A DNA stretch of 64,000 nucleotides from Endothia cerciana (GCA_026119935.1 JALRMH010000001.1:2170001-2234000); one strand, 5' to 3'; shown: positions 11,981 to 24,042, numbered from the stretch's first letter. Numbers and translations: made by a program. The notes: generated by a model not told the origin, from the letters alone.

Positions 11981-13470
11981 ATGGAGGATCTAGAGATGAT
12001 AGACGCCGAGCCTGCCATCGCCACCTCTGCTCAGAACCCGCCCGTAAGTTTCAGTTTACCAAGCGGGCAACGGGAAACCTATCCCCTCCGCAGCGGTCGC
12101 TCCATCACGAAGCCGGCGGAGGAGTTCCTCGTGAGCAAGGCACCAGAGAGCGGTGAGGTCAACATGCAGCATGGCTCCACCAAGGCAAACAAGGGCAACA
12201 GGGTCGGCAAGAAACTCAAGAAACCCCGTGTGCGGATCCCCAAGGCACTACTATCTGCACCGTTGGGCCTGCCGCCGCCCGTTTTCAGTTTACCCTTCCA
12301 CCAGACCTGCGATCTTGACTTTGCGCCTGCCCATATCCAGCCTTATCGATCCCTGGATATCACCGATGGCAACATCGTCGCAGCCCTGGCAGACCCGATT
12401 CCCGGTTTCAGCCAGCTTGTCGATGACTTCAGCACCTCCAGCCATGAAATCCGCACCGATCTGGCCCAGTCCGTCAAGCAGGCTGTTCTGTATGCCACGA
12501 AAAAGCACATGCGCCAGATGGAGGGCAATAGCGCCACCAAAATCAACTTCGCCTTGAGTAATTACGCCAGTGGCGTTTTGCGCCTGCTCATGCACGCCAG
12601 GTCCAACTACCCTGCCATGGTCCCAGGCCAGGGCGACCTCGAGTACTGGACTGGCGCTGCTGCACACCTGAAGCGCCTGCATGGCAGTAGCTGGCTCAAG
12701 GCGCACACAAGGGCTCATCTCAAGGACACTGTTCTCGCTCAGCTCCGCTTTCAGGGGGTGCAGCTCGACCTCCAGTATGACAAGCTCCTGGGAATGAGGG
12801 TCATGGCGGCTGTCTCACACCCCGAGCAGCATGCCGACGTGGCCAGGGTAAGTCTTCATCTTCCTGAATTCGGCACTATGTTCCCGCGGTCTCTAATCCG
12901 TTTCCCGTCTCGTTGACTTTTGTCTCTGCACATACTTCCATGTCTCCCACGCGAAGTTTCTTCTCAAGCTGACCCTGTGTTTCCTAGTACCTCGATCGAT
13001 ACCTGCAGCACCGAGGCCCTCACTGTGCCAACGCCGAGACTCTGATGCGCCTGGTCAACCACTTCGTCCACGCCCGTACCAATTACCTCGCCGGCATCAA
13101 CCCGTCCTCCTCCAGGCTTGCATCCCTCCCTAGCAGCATCGCCCGCACCACTGTCTCCTCCACCACTAAGACCAGAGCCCGGCCTGCCTTCTTCGGTGGC
13201 ATCGACATGGACGAGTCCATGGACGATGATGACGACGACAAGGGAAGCGGCAATAGTGCCTTAGACGCTGACGTGGAAGATAACGCACAGGTCGATGGAG
13301 GCACGATCGAAGGGTTAGACCTACGCCTCGTCGGGGTGATAGACAGGTGGATCGAATACAACGGTGTCGAGGGGGCTCATGAGGACGGGGTCGATGGGCG
13401 CATGCTGTCTGCTCTGGAGCTGTTCGACCGCCCGAGCGAGGGCAAGGGCAAGGGCAAGGGCAAGCGGTAG
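11981..13470 (+). CDS. Unrecognised two-exon protein, probably lineage-specific
   Basis: Two exons, 11981-12847 and 12988-13470, are joined in phase 0 across a 140-nt intron with a GTAAGT donor and TTCCTAG acceptor, giving 449 aa. The ATG at 11981 starts MEDLEMIDAEPAIA. Residues ~1-90 are disordered with a basic patch (KKLKKPRVRIPK) that could be a nuclear localisation signal. Residues ~110-330 form a helix-rich globular region with GC-ending codons (FSQLVDDFSTSSHEI, DLEYWTGAAAHLKRLHG). The C-terminus is acidic (DESMDDDDDDK) and ends with four Gly-Lys repeats from a GGCAAG tandem repeat. I do not recognise a domain. Consistent frame, good splice signals and codon bias argue it is real. Confidence 0.65.
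13438..13467 (+). repeat. GGCAAG hexamer repeat encoding Gly-Lys tail
   Basis: About four tandem GGCAAG units just before the stop codon of the preceding gene encode an alternating Gly-Lys C-terminus. Length polymorphism between strains would be expected. Confidence 0.7.
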
Positions 13471-16400
13471 GCGAGGACTGGTGGACAACATCCTTCGCGC
13501 CTTCGCAGTAGATCCGGGGGGATGGTGGGATCGGGTGTAGCACAGCAACAAGAACACTACGGGCCCTTTGCGGCAATATGAAGATATTTCGGTGGCATCA
13601 ATCGTAGGGTAATTACACCTGATTCCGAGGCGTTAGTAGCTGAAGGTTTTTTCTTCTTCTTTTTTTCCAGCGTACGCGATCAGGGCTCACGCAGCCTTAA
13701 AGGGTCTGGCTCAAATAATCCACGGATATCAATCGATGGTCAACCAACATGCGTTTGACACTTTCTGAGGCCAAATGTCTGGACTTCTGTTTGCCATGTC
13801 GTCCGGTGACTCTCACTACTCATTGAACACAAAAGTTTCAACCATTGGTGGTCACCGTGATATTGAACATGCATGTCGGAGCTCAGCGGGGCTTAAGATC
13901 TCATTAGTATGTGGTAGTATTGCTTGTAGGATATTGGCTTTACTGGACGTAAAGTCGGGAAGCAAGGCTCCTGGGATCTGGCGGTGACAAGAGGTGCCAA
14001 TTACTTGCATGCAACATTCAAAGACACCACTACCGACCCATTGTGGTCTCAGTACGTCGGCGCAGATCACGCCTCTATGAGTCTGAGCGTGAATATAGGC
14101 GTGGCTGTGGATGGCGGTGCGGCAGCCTTCCAGGTGAGTGATGAGCCCCCGAAGTATACATGATAGAAGTGCCAGTGAGTATACGGCTTCATGGCTTACG
14201 GGCACGCGGCGAGGAGTAGGAAGACCGAGCTGATTGCAGCGTTTCGTGGGCTGGACCATCGTGTAGAACGAGTAAAGGTTCGTCAGGGACCCTGTGGCAC
14301 CATTCGAACGTCTAGATATTCATAAAGGGTTTTGGAAGGGGGGGGGGGGTTGACGAGGCGGAATTATGACAACGCTTGAAGTGTGGCTCTGCGGATCTCG
14401 AGCGCAGGTACTAAAGGGGCTATGAAGCACCTGATCCAGGGCCCATCACCATCTCCAGCGCTTGTTATAGCTGCAGGCTCGTGCCTCGCGGGAAACCCCT
14501 TGCAATGCTTCCCTACAGCTCAACTCCCCGCTGGATGGGCGACTTCGCGGTCGAGGCGATTTTCGTGTTCTCGGCCTGTCGTTGAGTCCATCTTCCTCCG
14601 CGTCGCAGTCGCCTTGGTCAGCTATGTCGCCCCACCATATCAAGAGGCCCTTGGAAAAAAGGCTCAGTCGTGGCTCACTGTGCTTTCGCGATGTGCTTGC
14701 TCCAGGGGCTGAGCCGTCGTATTCGCTATCCCTCGTCGAACCACGGGTCTGCGCCGTGTAAGAAAGACACGCTGGGTACTTCTTCGAGGAGGGCGTACGA
14801 TACTGGGTGCGAGAGCAGTAGCAGGTCAGCCCAGAGTGTAGTTCTTAAGGGGACCGCAGATTGGAACGGCCCTGGAAAGGATCAGAATGGTAGTAGAGAT
14901 GCCATGCGACAAGTGCGAGGTGAAGTGAAGAGGCTGCAAGGCTGGGCTGGGGCGGGGCAGGGATCTGGGATGTGCAAGGAACCCCCTCGTATTGGGACGT
15001 GCAGGGATCCGCGATGATATACGACGTAATTTACATGGAACCTCGGGACTCAGCCGACGCGTGCTGCGCGCTGCATGCTGCATCTGACTGCATCCGCCTC
15101 TACGGGACTCCAACAAGCGAGCTGTCCTCGAAGCCCTCGTGTCAGGATAGGAGGAGGTTGGCCTTACGTCCTGATTGATCATCTCCTGCTCCACGGACCT
15201 CCTCGTCCGCTGCGTGCCTCTCCTTCTCGAGCAACTGCTGGCCTCGTCCCAGTCAATAAAAACAACATCTCGACCTCAAGATACGACCGGTCGTCCAGCA
15301 TCGCCACGCATAGGGCCGGTCATGTGCCCCCAAGCACTGTCACATGCACGCCGAAACCTTAATACTATAGTATAAACTCTCAAATATGTCAAGGAAAACG
15401 AAGGAAGCATCCAGCTAACACGCTCAGACGATCAAGGTCAGACCACCCTGAGACGACAGTAAGACAACGTACGAGGATAATACGGTCTCGGTACCTATGC
15501 CGTAATACACGTACTATATGCTTTCTTTTGATCATCATCTCTGCCTAGCGCAGACTGGCACACCGTGCTCGAGCACCCCCAGATCCGCGCGGAGAGCTCA
15601 CCGGATGCAGCGGGAACGAGCCCCCCCCCCCCCCTCTTTTGATATTTGCCGCATGGTATCCGCGCACGCCCAGGCCCGTCTTGCGAACCCTGGAGGGACG
15701 GCCAGGATGACGCCGCCCTGCATCGCGAGATGGCGCTCCTCGGAATGCTGGGGACCCGGTGTGGTCGTGAGTGAGCCTGGTCGCTGTGGTGCGCGTGCTT
15801 GCATGCCGCAGAGGGAGGAATCCTCCGTGCCCTCCTCAGGCGCGGCCATCTGCCCTGTCATTCTCTGACGTGTCCCGCCGCCATCACACTGGGTATGGAG
15901 CAGGATCATGCCCAACTCCCCCTCCCCCCCTGTCCGGACAGAACTCGGCAGCCGCACGCGCCAAGCGTCGGCTTTGAGCCTGGGTTACTGTTCTTCCGGC
16001 CTCTTCCTGTCGCTGGACCCCATCGACAGGGCTATGCTCTCGCGGAACCAGTGCTGCCCCTAGCCCCTATTCCATCGCCCGAACATGGCCTACCCTCACT
16101 TCCAAGTATGGTCTTGGTCCTGTAGCTATCACGGCTGAGGGCCGGGATGGCAAGTCGCCCCAGCTCCAGACCCGGTCTGGGCGTTCCGCGGCGGCAAGCT
16201 TCATGGATCCAATACGACGCCCGGGCGGCTGATCCACCCTCCCGGGACTTATACTAGTAAAAAGCGGGCGCCCACGAATAAGACGGCGCCCACGAATAGG
16301 CGGAGGCCCGCCAGAATCAAGGCACAGATAAACTCCGAAACAGCACCAAAGGGCAGCCCCGACCGAAGGTCACCAATATTGTTTCCAGATAGTGCCATAT

Positions 16401-16974
16401 ATGATCATGGGCAATACCTTCCATCCCGATATCTGTTGGAATACGCCTGACGGCCGGACAGGGTGCCCATGTTGCCGAGGCGTGTCCGTACTTTGTGGGA
16501 CAAGGCAGGTCTAGAGGATCAGCCCTGCCACGGGGGAGAAGGGGGCGAGATCTCTATTGCACTAGGTCCAGGTGCATATGGTCCATACGGACGCGCTTAT
16601 CTAGGTGTCCTGGACTTCGCATCCTCAATCGTCCGATTCCCGGTGCCTCGGCTTCACCCTTGGCTTCCCAACTACCGGGTGAAATACAACGCCCGCCGGG
16701 GAGGCGGAAAGAAAAACCCTGTTGAAAATCAGGCTCCTGGAGGATTCTGGATTACTTTCGGTAAGTTTCGAGTTGATTCTCATTCATACTGGTCCCACTC
16801 GCGAGCTCCAAGACCAGTCCATGGGTCCCAAGGAGAAAAGAAATCCAATGTGGCCACTCCTAGCCATTAGTACATCTTGGGAGGGATAGTTTGCTTGCTC
16901 CCGACAATGAGATGAAAGCAACACCGCGCCCCAGGACTTTCCCCCCCCCCCCCCCCGCGGGCCCTCTAGGCCTG
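13471..16974. other. Long gene-poor spacer
   Basis: About 3.5 kb without a supported gene. It contains G- or C-runs near 14340-14349, 15620-15632 and 16940-16956. Candidate reading frames are short and lack codon bias. The right end is the 3' flank of the aminopeptidase gene. Confidence 0.45.
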
Positions 16975-18465
16975 TTAAGGCCCGGGAGTCGCGCGCCGCG
17001 TCATCGCGATGCCCCTCTCGCGAAATAGGTTCTCAAGCACCTCCGCGGGCTTGTACCGGATGTCCTGGTGCCAGCCCGGGTCGATCACAAGCCGAAGCCC
17101 GCCCACCATGGCCGCCGTCCTGGATGCCACGCCGAGGTCGAGGTGCATGTCCCTCTGGAAGCTGATGGCGTAGACGGGCACGCCGAGCGGGTTGGCCCTG
17201 AGCCTCTCGAAGTCGTACGGGCACTCCCAGTCGTGCTCGGCCAGCCCCTCGGCCGCGCCCTTGAGGTCGATGAGCTCCTCGTGCGTGTCAAAGTGGAAGC
17301 GGCAGTAGGTGTTGGCCGTGAAGTAGATGGGATGGTCGGCGGGGCTCAGGGACGGGTCGGGGTACGTGCCGTCCTCGTCGGCTCGGAGGTATTCGAACCC
17401 GCGGATCGCGCTCGCCACGCGTTCGGCGGCCCAGCGGGTCGGCCCGCCACTGCACCAGGTCTGTTCGAGAAGGAGCGGATACAGGGGCCGCTCGTCGATA
17501 TGCAGGATGCTCTCGAACTCGTCGATCGTCTCGGGGTGGAGCTGGCCGGTCGTCACCAGGTCCCGTTCGATCTTGCGCAGCAGGTTGTAGACCTCGGGGA
17601 AGCCGGCCTTCGATCCGAACTGCCTTCCAAGTGTGAGGAGCTTCTGTCCGGTCATGTAACCCCGCCCGGTCATGCGTATGTTCTTGGGCCCGATCTCGGT
17701 GATCAAGCCCAGGATCCTCCTGACTAGGCCATCAGCGTCCGGGTAACGGTCGTAGAACTTCTGGTTCTGCACCACGATCTCTTGGTACGCGATCTCAAAA
17801 TACTCGTCGATGTTCATGCCGCAAGGCGGGAGGCCACCGGTGATAAAGACCTCTTCTAGGCCTTCAGGGTGCATCGATAGGTAGCTCAGGCTGATGTAAC
17901 CCCCGTAGGACTGGCCAAGGATTGTCCACCTGATATCATCATCAAAGGGTAGAGACCTGGAGAGACAAAGCCTGATGGCCTCGAGGTCACGGACGATATT
18001 TTCCTGGCAGAACTGGGTGAGGTATTGGACCTCGTCAAGGGCCGGCCTCCGCCTGAGCTCCCGAGACCGGATGGGACTGCTGTCCCCACAGCCGCGATAG
18101 TCCACGTAGAGGACCGAATAGCCCTTCGCCAGGAGCCAGCGGTTCATCTCGCGCACGCGGCAAGGAGGGTTGTCGGCGCCGGGCCCCCCGCACAGGTAGA
18201 GCAGGACCGGTCTGTCCCGCAGTGGCGCATCCTGCTGTATGCGATGCGTCCAGGTCTCCTTCGGGTCTGGCCTCCCGGGGCCGGCCTCTGCCCACACCAT
18301 GTGCGCCGCGATCTGCAGGGCGTCATCTTCATCTCGGCGCAGATCGCTGGCGTGTTCCAAGGAGACTCGGAACCGCAGCTTGGTGACGACGAACTCGGGG
18401 GACTGGCTCCATGGCTCCGAGCCGAGCAGCACGGCGGGCTTTATGGGAGACTTATCGAGGGGCAT
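16975..18465 (-). CDS. Proline iminopeptidase (alpha/beta hydrolase, peptidase family S33)
   Basis: An intact single-exon 496-aa enzyme predicted to release N-terminal proline from peptides (EC 3.4.11.5 type). Motifs in order: the oxyanion-hole loop GGPG at 93-96, the family segment DYRGCGDSS at 122-130, and the nucleophile elbow GQSYGG at 184-189 with Ser186. Catalytic Asp439 (in FQRDMH) and His466 (in PGWHQD) complete the triad. The helical cap domain lies between ~205 and 400. Length fits fungal S33 aminopeptidases (about 440-500 aa). There is no signal peptide, so a cytosolic site is likely. The start is the first Met of the frame, followed by a short variable N-terminus. GC-ending codons are pronounced. 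Substrate preference cannot be read from sequence; a related alpha/beta hydrolase function is possible, but the motif set is specific. Confidence 0.9.
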   Translation of the reverse strand: MPLDKSPIKPAVLLGSEPWSQSPEFVVTKLRFRVSLEHASDLRRDEDDALQIAAHMVWAEAGPGRPDPKETWTHRIQQDAPLRDRPVLLYLCGGPGADNPPCRVREMNRWLLAKGYSVLYVDYRGCGDSSPIRSRELRRRPALDEVQYLTQFCQENIVRDLEAIRLCLSRSLPFDDDIRWTILGQSYGGYISLSYLSMHPEGLEEVFITGGLPPCGMNIDEYFEIAYQEIVVQNQKFYDRYPDADGLVRRILGLITEIGPKNIRMTGRGYMTGQKLLTLGRQFGSKAGFPEVYNLLRKIERDLVTTGQLHPETIDEFESILHIDERPLYPLLLEQTWCSGGPTRWAAERVASAIRGFEYLRADEDGTYPDPSLSPADHPIYFTANTYCRFHFDTHEELIDLKGAAEGLAEHDWECPYDFERLRANPLGVPVYAISFQRDMHLDLGVASRTAAMVGGLRLVIDPGWHQDIRYKPAEVLENLFRERGIAMTRRATPGP

Positions 18466-18486
18466 AGCTGCGGTCTGTCAACGGGA

Positions 18487-18520
18487 GCGGCGGCGGCGGT
18501 GGCGGCGGCGGCGGCGGTAG
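18487..18520. repeat. GGC trinucleotide repeat
   Basis: A GGC/GCC-rich trinucleotide tract sits immediately upstream of the aminopeptidase start codon, within its likely 5' UTR. It would form a GC-rich, structured leader on the minus-strand transcript. Confidence 0.6.
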
Positions 18521-20188
18521 GAGGGGCTCGTGGTCCTGATCGACGTCAGCATGAGACCATCCCGCCATCAGACCTAGAACGGTCCCCCGGGGGCCAGGAG
18601 CAGGAGTGTTCCCGAGGATCTCACCGTGTCGTGAGGACATACCAGGGAGGCTGTGCATTGCCGTCCCCGAGCTCTTGTGCGCAGGGTACCGTACCAGCTA
18701 CCTGGGGCGGGAGATACCGTATTACCCGAGACGTGGCGTCCTCTCGCATGAACTGCTGGGTCTCGACCAGCCGCGTTATTTATGATCCCGATCAGCAGCA
18801 GGACGGCGATGTGTGTATGTTCCCCCCCTGGCTACGGGCGCGCAGCACTGCAGTGTCACAGGTGGACCGGGTGGGATTGCATGTTGATCGGGTGTTGGCG
18901 GAACGACGGGTGGGATGATCTCGTGTGACTACAGGAAAAGGGGAAAACCCAAAAATCCTGCAATCTCGGCGCCAGTGTCAGGTGTCAGGCCGGCTAGCCC
19001 CAGAAGCAACATCGACGGTCGAGGCAGAGCCCCGTCAGAGCCTCGTCAGTCTGACAGGGCCTCTGCACGCTCCAGTGAGGCTACTGGGTAGAGTAGGATA
19101 TCTACCCTTGCATAGGAGCACCACCGGGGGCGACGGCTGCAGGGGCACCCCAGGCTGGCAGCTGCCGAATCCGGAGGGTGGGCTCGAAATGACAGGGCAG
19201 CAGTGGGCAGGAGCCAGGGGTGGGGCGATTTTCAGGGACTGCAGGGGCCCCTGGCCCTGTCGCTCCTAGGACTCCCGTCGCCGTCCCCCGGTCTGCCGCT
19301 CCCGCTGCGGGGTCAGCCTGGTTTCCACATCCCCACTTGAGCACGCCCTCTCGTGCCTCTGGCCAGCAGTCAACACATGGCGACGTGTGTATACAACAGC
19401 GGGGATAACTCGGTCAACACTTGCCTGTCTCGTCCTCAGCCATGCCCAGTTCGAGTTGCGACACACCAGCCACACCCCAGCTGCGTCGACCCGTTTGACA
19501 GCTGTCCAATGGATGCCCGGTATGCCGATCACCTTTCTCCTCCTCCTCCTCCTCCTCCCTCCCCCCCTATACTATTCTCGCTCTCCCCAGGGCCCCTGGA
19601 ATGGTAGCTTGATGGGGGGGCGGGGGGCGGATGATCGATCGTGTCTGATGCTCGTTGGACGTGACATGAAGATGCAGAACACTTCGCGCTTGCCGTCGTC
19701 GTCTGGCCCGTAGAGGTGATTCCCGGGTTCCGCCAGTGGCGTTTCCCTCTGGTCAGGAGCCATATGCTTCACAGCAGGAGAAGGTGTTGAGCTTATTTCT
19801 TCCCCCTTGCTGAGACGAGCGCGGGCTGGATCTTGGGTCTGGTATGCACCCCGAGAGCCCGGCGCACACTCTTTATCCGTCCTTCTTCTCACCTGGCAGA
19901 GCGCTATGACAGCTGCAATCCGACCCCTCGGTACCATGATTCCATCTTGCTGTTGCCACAGTCTTACGGCTTTTGCTGCCCGGGGCTGCTGAAGGCTGCA
20001 TGGAGTCTAAACTCTACCTCGGATTCTTGTTGGTACGAACACATGTGATCTCCCCGAGACGACCTTAACACCTCGAGGCGAAACCTTGTGTCGCCGATCC
20101 TTGCCCGGTTACCGAGGAGCTGGTAAGTCTGGCCCGAGCAAAACTCTCATCGTTGCAGCGTCACGGACGCCTCTCCCTCGACCATAGA

Positions 20189-20222
20189 GCCGGCGGGCGG
20201 GCGGGCGGGCGGAGGCCGGGGA
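20189..20222 (+). repeat. GGGC tandem repeat
   Basis: Five to six GGGC units followed by GGAGGCCGGGG. Four or more closely spaced G-triplets give G-quadruplex potential on the plus strand. Confidence 0.55.
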
Positions 20223-20465
20223 GACTGCAGATGATCCGACAGCTAGAGGCGGTGGCCGCCCAGCCCTTCCAGCCCCTGGGCGCACGGAAACCAATTGGGA
20301 GCTCTCAGGAAGCTTCTGCCAGACCTGGTGCCCATGAGCCTCTCGTCGCTCTCGCAACCTGCCTCGGTGGGCAGAGACTCGACTCCTGGGCAGCTTCTAC
20401 GGCGCCGATGGGACCAGGAATGCAAAATTTCAGTAGAGCTGATCGATGGCAACCGCCCACGGTCT

Positions 20466-21072
20466 CTAGCCGAAAGAGCCTCGACAAGACACCGAGATGG
20501 CGGATCGCGCAGTGGAGTCCATCCTGGCCACTTTGATATACATGCCGCAAGAGGCGATCGGGTCAATGTCCAGAGCACGGCCCAAAGGGGGGAACATGAG
20601 GAAGTCCCGAATGTCCCTCGCCTCCGCGTAAGCTTGCATACTGAGAACCGACACAGCGCTTTCGTATTCGGACAATGCACCTGCGGATCCTTCGGGCGGC
20701 CGGCTTCGTTACCTTGCTGCCGAGCTTGGCAGTGATTGTCTCGACAGGGGCAGACCTTTTCAAGGGTACAGAGATGGTCGGTGCCTCAGAAGTACGGAGA
20801 TGTGGGGCCAGTGGGAGTTGACAGAAGACTGCTCGCAATATGCGGTCACTATGGCTCTTCAGAGGTGCTTCCCAGTGTAGAAGGTACTGCTGCGCTGGCC
20901 CATGTGCTTTTGGGGCCGACTTGGCCGCGTCCTCGTCTGTCGTGGGCATCATAGTTGGATACATGTTGATTTCAAGCCACCCGTTTATCAAGGTCTCTCT
21001 CATAGATGGTGGAGTTTTCGACAGCGACCTATACCTGGCGGCGCCATGCAGGACTTGGCCCACAAGCGACAC
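20466..21072 (-). pseudogene. Coding-biased fragment, frame-disrupted, unrecognised
   Basis: Two adjacent minus-strand segments have GC-ending codons and protein-like composition but lie in different frames. The first, ~20950-20720, contains TDEDAAKSAPKAHGPAQQYL and ends near a GTAACG. The second, ~20690-20480, contains AEARDIRDFLMFPPLGRALD and ASCGMYIKVARM. Only about 25-35 nt separate the frames, too short for a normal intron, so an indel or decayed gene is more likely than splicing. I do not recognise the family. It could also be two exons of a gene I have assembled wrongly. Confidence 0.28.
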
Positions 21073-21762
21073 GTCGCCTCAGCTTTCCTTCAGGTCTTCG
21101 TCAGTGCCACCGGCTGCGGATGCCAGGTTCCTCTGGCCTGCTTCCTTGGCATACAGGGGCGTGGCCTTGCCACGACTTGTAGCTGCCGACTTTCACATTT
21201 AAAAACACACCAGTAGCATCTAAATTGGGTTCGACGAGACAACCAGCTCTAGCAGCTTGGAGGAGGGGGGGGGGGGGGGAGCACATAGTTCATGGAGCAC
21301 ACAGATGTATTTGATGTCGATCGAGCCTCCACTCATTCTGGTAGCACGCTGGATATGGCCTTTACTTCTTACCTCTTGCCTTAAAGCCAGGTGACAGTTT
21401 TCATCGTATAATACAGGTCCAGAACCACAAGGGTTTCCCGCTGAGATGCCTACCGAATCTGCTCCATATCTCCCGGGTATCTCCAAGTTGCTATGTACAC
21501 TTTCCTAGGCCGGACCGGTGAGCAGAGAGTCTCTAGACCCCAGAAAGGCCGTATCTTACTTCTGGCTAGCCTGTATTCTATTACAACCCAACATAGAGGG
21601 CTTTGTGTCTAGCACCACCACAATATCAAGTACTCCCTAGGCCACGGTGAAGGGGCCTGGACGACAAGGCTCTAAAAATATATACCGCGTGGTGACACCC
21701 ACCCAAGAGTGCAACCCAACCCGCCGATCACCCGTACCCTCCAGCCTCTAGCCATCGGGGGC

Positions 21763-22489
21763 TCATGGCCTCGTGATACGGCGTCTAATAGTGCCCCTGC
21801 GGTCGCGGCAGTTCTTGGAAGAGTCCTTCGGGCTCAGGCTCGGGTGGAGGGGGGGGGGGGGAAGGGGCGGCCACTCGTTCTCGTTGTGCGAGTACGGGAC
21901 CTCACCGTCGGGCGTGGTGACCATCAGTGTCGGCACCGGCCTCCCGGGGGGGGGGGGGTCCACCACGCCCAGGTGGCCGCCCACTGGCTGGCTGATGCGG
22001 GTCCAGGGCGAACCCGCCCGGCCCCTGTGGCGGGCTGCTGCTAACGTGCCACCGCATCGCCTCCCTCCGCCTCCCAGCCCAGTCGTTAAGGGATTCGTGG
22101 CACGTGCACCGCTGGTCCCAGCTCCGGGCACATCCGGACGGCCAGCGCGTTCAGGGTGCCGCCGGCGCCCCCCGCTAGGTTGAAGCGGTGCTCCAGATAC
22201 CACCTGCTCACGCCTGCGCTGGGGTCCTCGGCGGCGTCCGCGGGGCTGGGGAAATATTCGTGGCCATCGTCCTCGCCGTGTCCCACATCACCGGGGAGCT
22301 CCACGAGCCAGCTGTCGGTGCTGACGGCGCTCTCGTTTTCGCCATCGTCGCTGTTGGTGGGAAGCGTATCCCGCGGCCGATGACGGCACTAATGGACGGT
22401 CCGAGAGCGGGCAGCCTGGTCTCTCGTGCCGCAGAGCCAGAGGGCGAGGGCGGTCGGCTGGTCTCCGACTCTGCAGGAGGAGCTTGCAT
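21763..22489 (-). pseudogene. Coding-biased unrecognised gene or gene remnant
   Basis: Three minus-strand blocks show the strong GC-ending codon preference of genes in this window. (1) From an ATG at 22489, MQAPPAESETSRPPS to about 22385. (2) In another frame, ~22350-22120, containing ELPGDVGHGEDDGHEYFP and WYLEHRFNLAGGAGGTLNA. (3) In a third relation, ~22010-21766, containing VGGHLGVVDPP and TTPDGEVPYSHNENEW, ending at the stop 21763-21765. Blocks 2 and 3 could be joined by a ~70-85-nt intron (GTGCAC donor, CTTAAC branch-like site), but blocks 1 and 2 abut with no room for one, which suggests a frameshift. C-runs inside block 3 are likely indel sites. Family not recognised. Confidence 0.33.
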
Positions 22490-23676
22490 CCCGCTCTTTG
22501 CTTGAAGGCTTGTCCATGTCCGACCGTCTGACTCGATGATATTGTGCTTGGGTTGTAGCTGGTGGGGAACAGTAATAGATGTTCCAATCTTCGAGTCTGG
22601 AGGCCTTGGTGAAAAGAAAAAAGAAGAAGAAAAAGAAAGAGTTGGAATGCAGTCCGCTGTGTCGGTTCTTATATTAATCAAGAGACAGTCGGGTGTGTGG
22701 TCAGGACGCCATTGGGAAGGGACTCAAGACACCTAGCGTGAGCAGCGACCAATGCTATGCTTAAGCTAGGTCCGACAAGACAATTATTCGCGCTTGTTAT
22801 GAACCCGAACAAGACTTCATGGCCAGAGCTTGAGGCGCGGCCAGGTCAGGACCTTCAAGATCGGCGGCGACTAGGAGCCCTTGCGCTATGAAATCGACGA
22901 TGATCGGCTCAATGAGACCACGTCAAGATGCGCCGGTCAATTGTGACTGCGGGCCCTATAGGGACTCTCTAATATGGTGAGAGTGCACTTTAAGTCGTTC
23001 GTCGGGGACGCAAACCCATTAGATCTAAAAGTGCGTTCCAGAGCACCTGCTGAGGTAGCTAACCTTGGAACGAATCGTTCTACTGCAACGTATGGCCGAA
23101 TAAGGTGTGCACGAGCTTTAGGAGGACGACTCTTGAATCCGTCCTCGATGCTCTCATTACTACACTGTATTAGTTTACTCGTGGCTGGTGAGGTTGCAAG
23201 CGCGCAGGGGAGGCGAATGCGAAGGAGGTGTTGGGTTTCAGGGTACACCGGGCAGTATGTACTACACTTTCCACCTAGATGAGGTCAGGCTGACTAGGAA
23301 CCTCTAGCCGCACTCAGTGTTCGCAGCCTTGTAAATCAGAGCAAGCCAGGCCGTGCACTCAACATTCAGAAACTCAACAATTCCTGGGCTTACAATCGAT
23401 GAATATTCGAATAATTAGACCGCTGCTCTGTTGTCAGATCGATGATTAATTACCTGGCTTTCAAGATTGATCCCGCTTATTGTGCCCTCACGTTGGCGAG
23501 TAGTTTCCCATTATTTGAATAAAAGTAAATTACTAGTGAGTTACAGTGAGAACCAGATGCATTGTGTGAAAGGCAGGTGGCTGTAGCAACCTCTAGAAAT
23601 TTCCCAGTTGGGTATCTCTGGGTTATGGTTGGAGGTTGTGGAAGTCAGCTGCCTGCTTTGATATTTAATCTAAACC

Positions 23677-23785
23677 GAGCTCTCTATCCCGATCCGACTT
23701 CATTTCGTATCTCAGATCTCAGCAATATTCAATCCAGACTGAGCTCGCTATTTGATCCGACTGCTATTCGGTATCTCGGATCTCA
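23677..23785. repeat. Imperfect tandem duplication
   Basis: A ~46-nt unit at 23677-23722 (GAGCTCTCTAT...TCTCAGATCTCAG) recurs at 23741-23785 with a handful of substitutions, 64 nt downstream. It is a diverged direct repeat in non-coding DNA. Confidence 0.6.
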
Positions 23786-23832
23786 CCTTGGCCTACGCTT
23801 TCTTACTTCCCGTTACTGCATCTCGCAAGCAG

Positions 23833-24042
23833 ATGCCACCTGTTACGCACCTCTCAAGCCCCTCGTCCTCCACCCACGCGAAGCCGAACGCCACGCAACA
23901 GGCCATGATGGACGCCACCACGACAGCGTCGCCGGACTGACGGGTCGTCGTCATCGGCCCGTGCGACGCAATTGTCGAAGTCCTCACTACGCAGCTTGAT
24001 GCTTCCCACCTGGAAGCGCCGTATGGCAAAAAAGAAGTTGCA
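23833..24042 (+). pseudogene. Coding-biased exon-like fragment with in-frame TGA
   Basis: From ATG 23833 a frame with GC-ending codons reads 35 residues (MPPVTHLSSPSSS...TTTASPD), meets TGA at 23938-23940, then continues in the same frame for 34 codons (RVVVIGPCDAIVEVL... to GKKEVA). It ends exactly at a consensus GTGAGT donor at 24043 in phase 0. The matched codon bias on both sides of the stop suggests a once-continuous exon broken by a nonsense change, or stop-codon readthrough. No downstream partner exon was identified and the family is unknown. Confidence 0.3.

Larger units (their letters stand above)
18466..20465. other. Gene-poor spacer with simple repeats
   Basis: Upstream flank of the aminopeptidase gene plus about 1.5 kb without coding bias. 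It holds a TCC repeat at ~19536-19557 and a GGGC repeat at ~20189-20212. No gene is supported. Confidence 0.4.

Noticed and set aside
17068..17727. 219-codon plus-strand frame
   Set aside because: Antisense shadow of the proline iminopeptidase.
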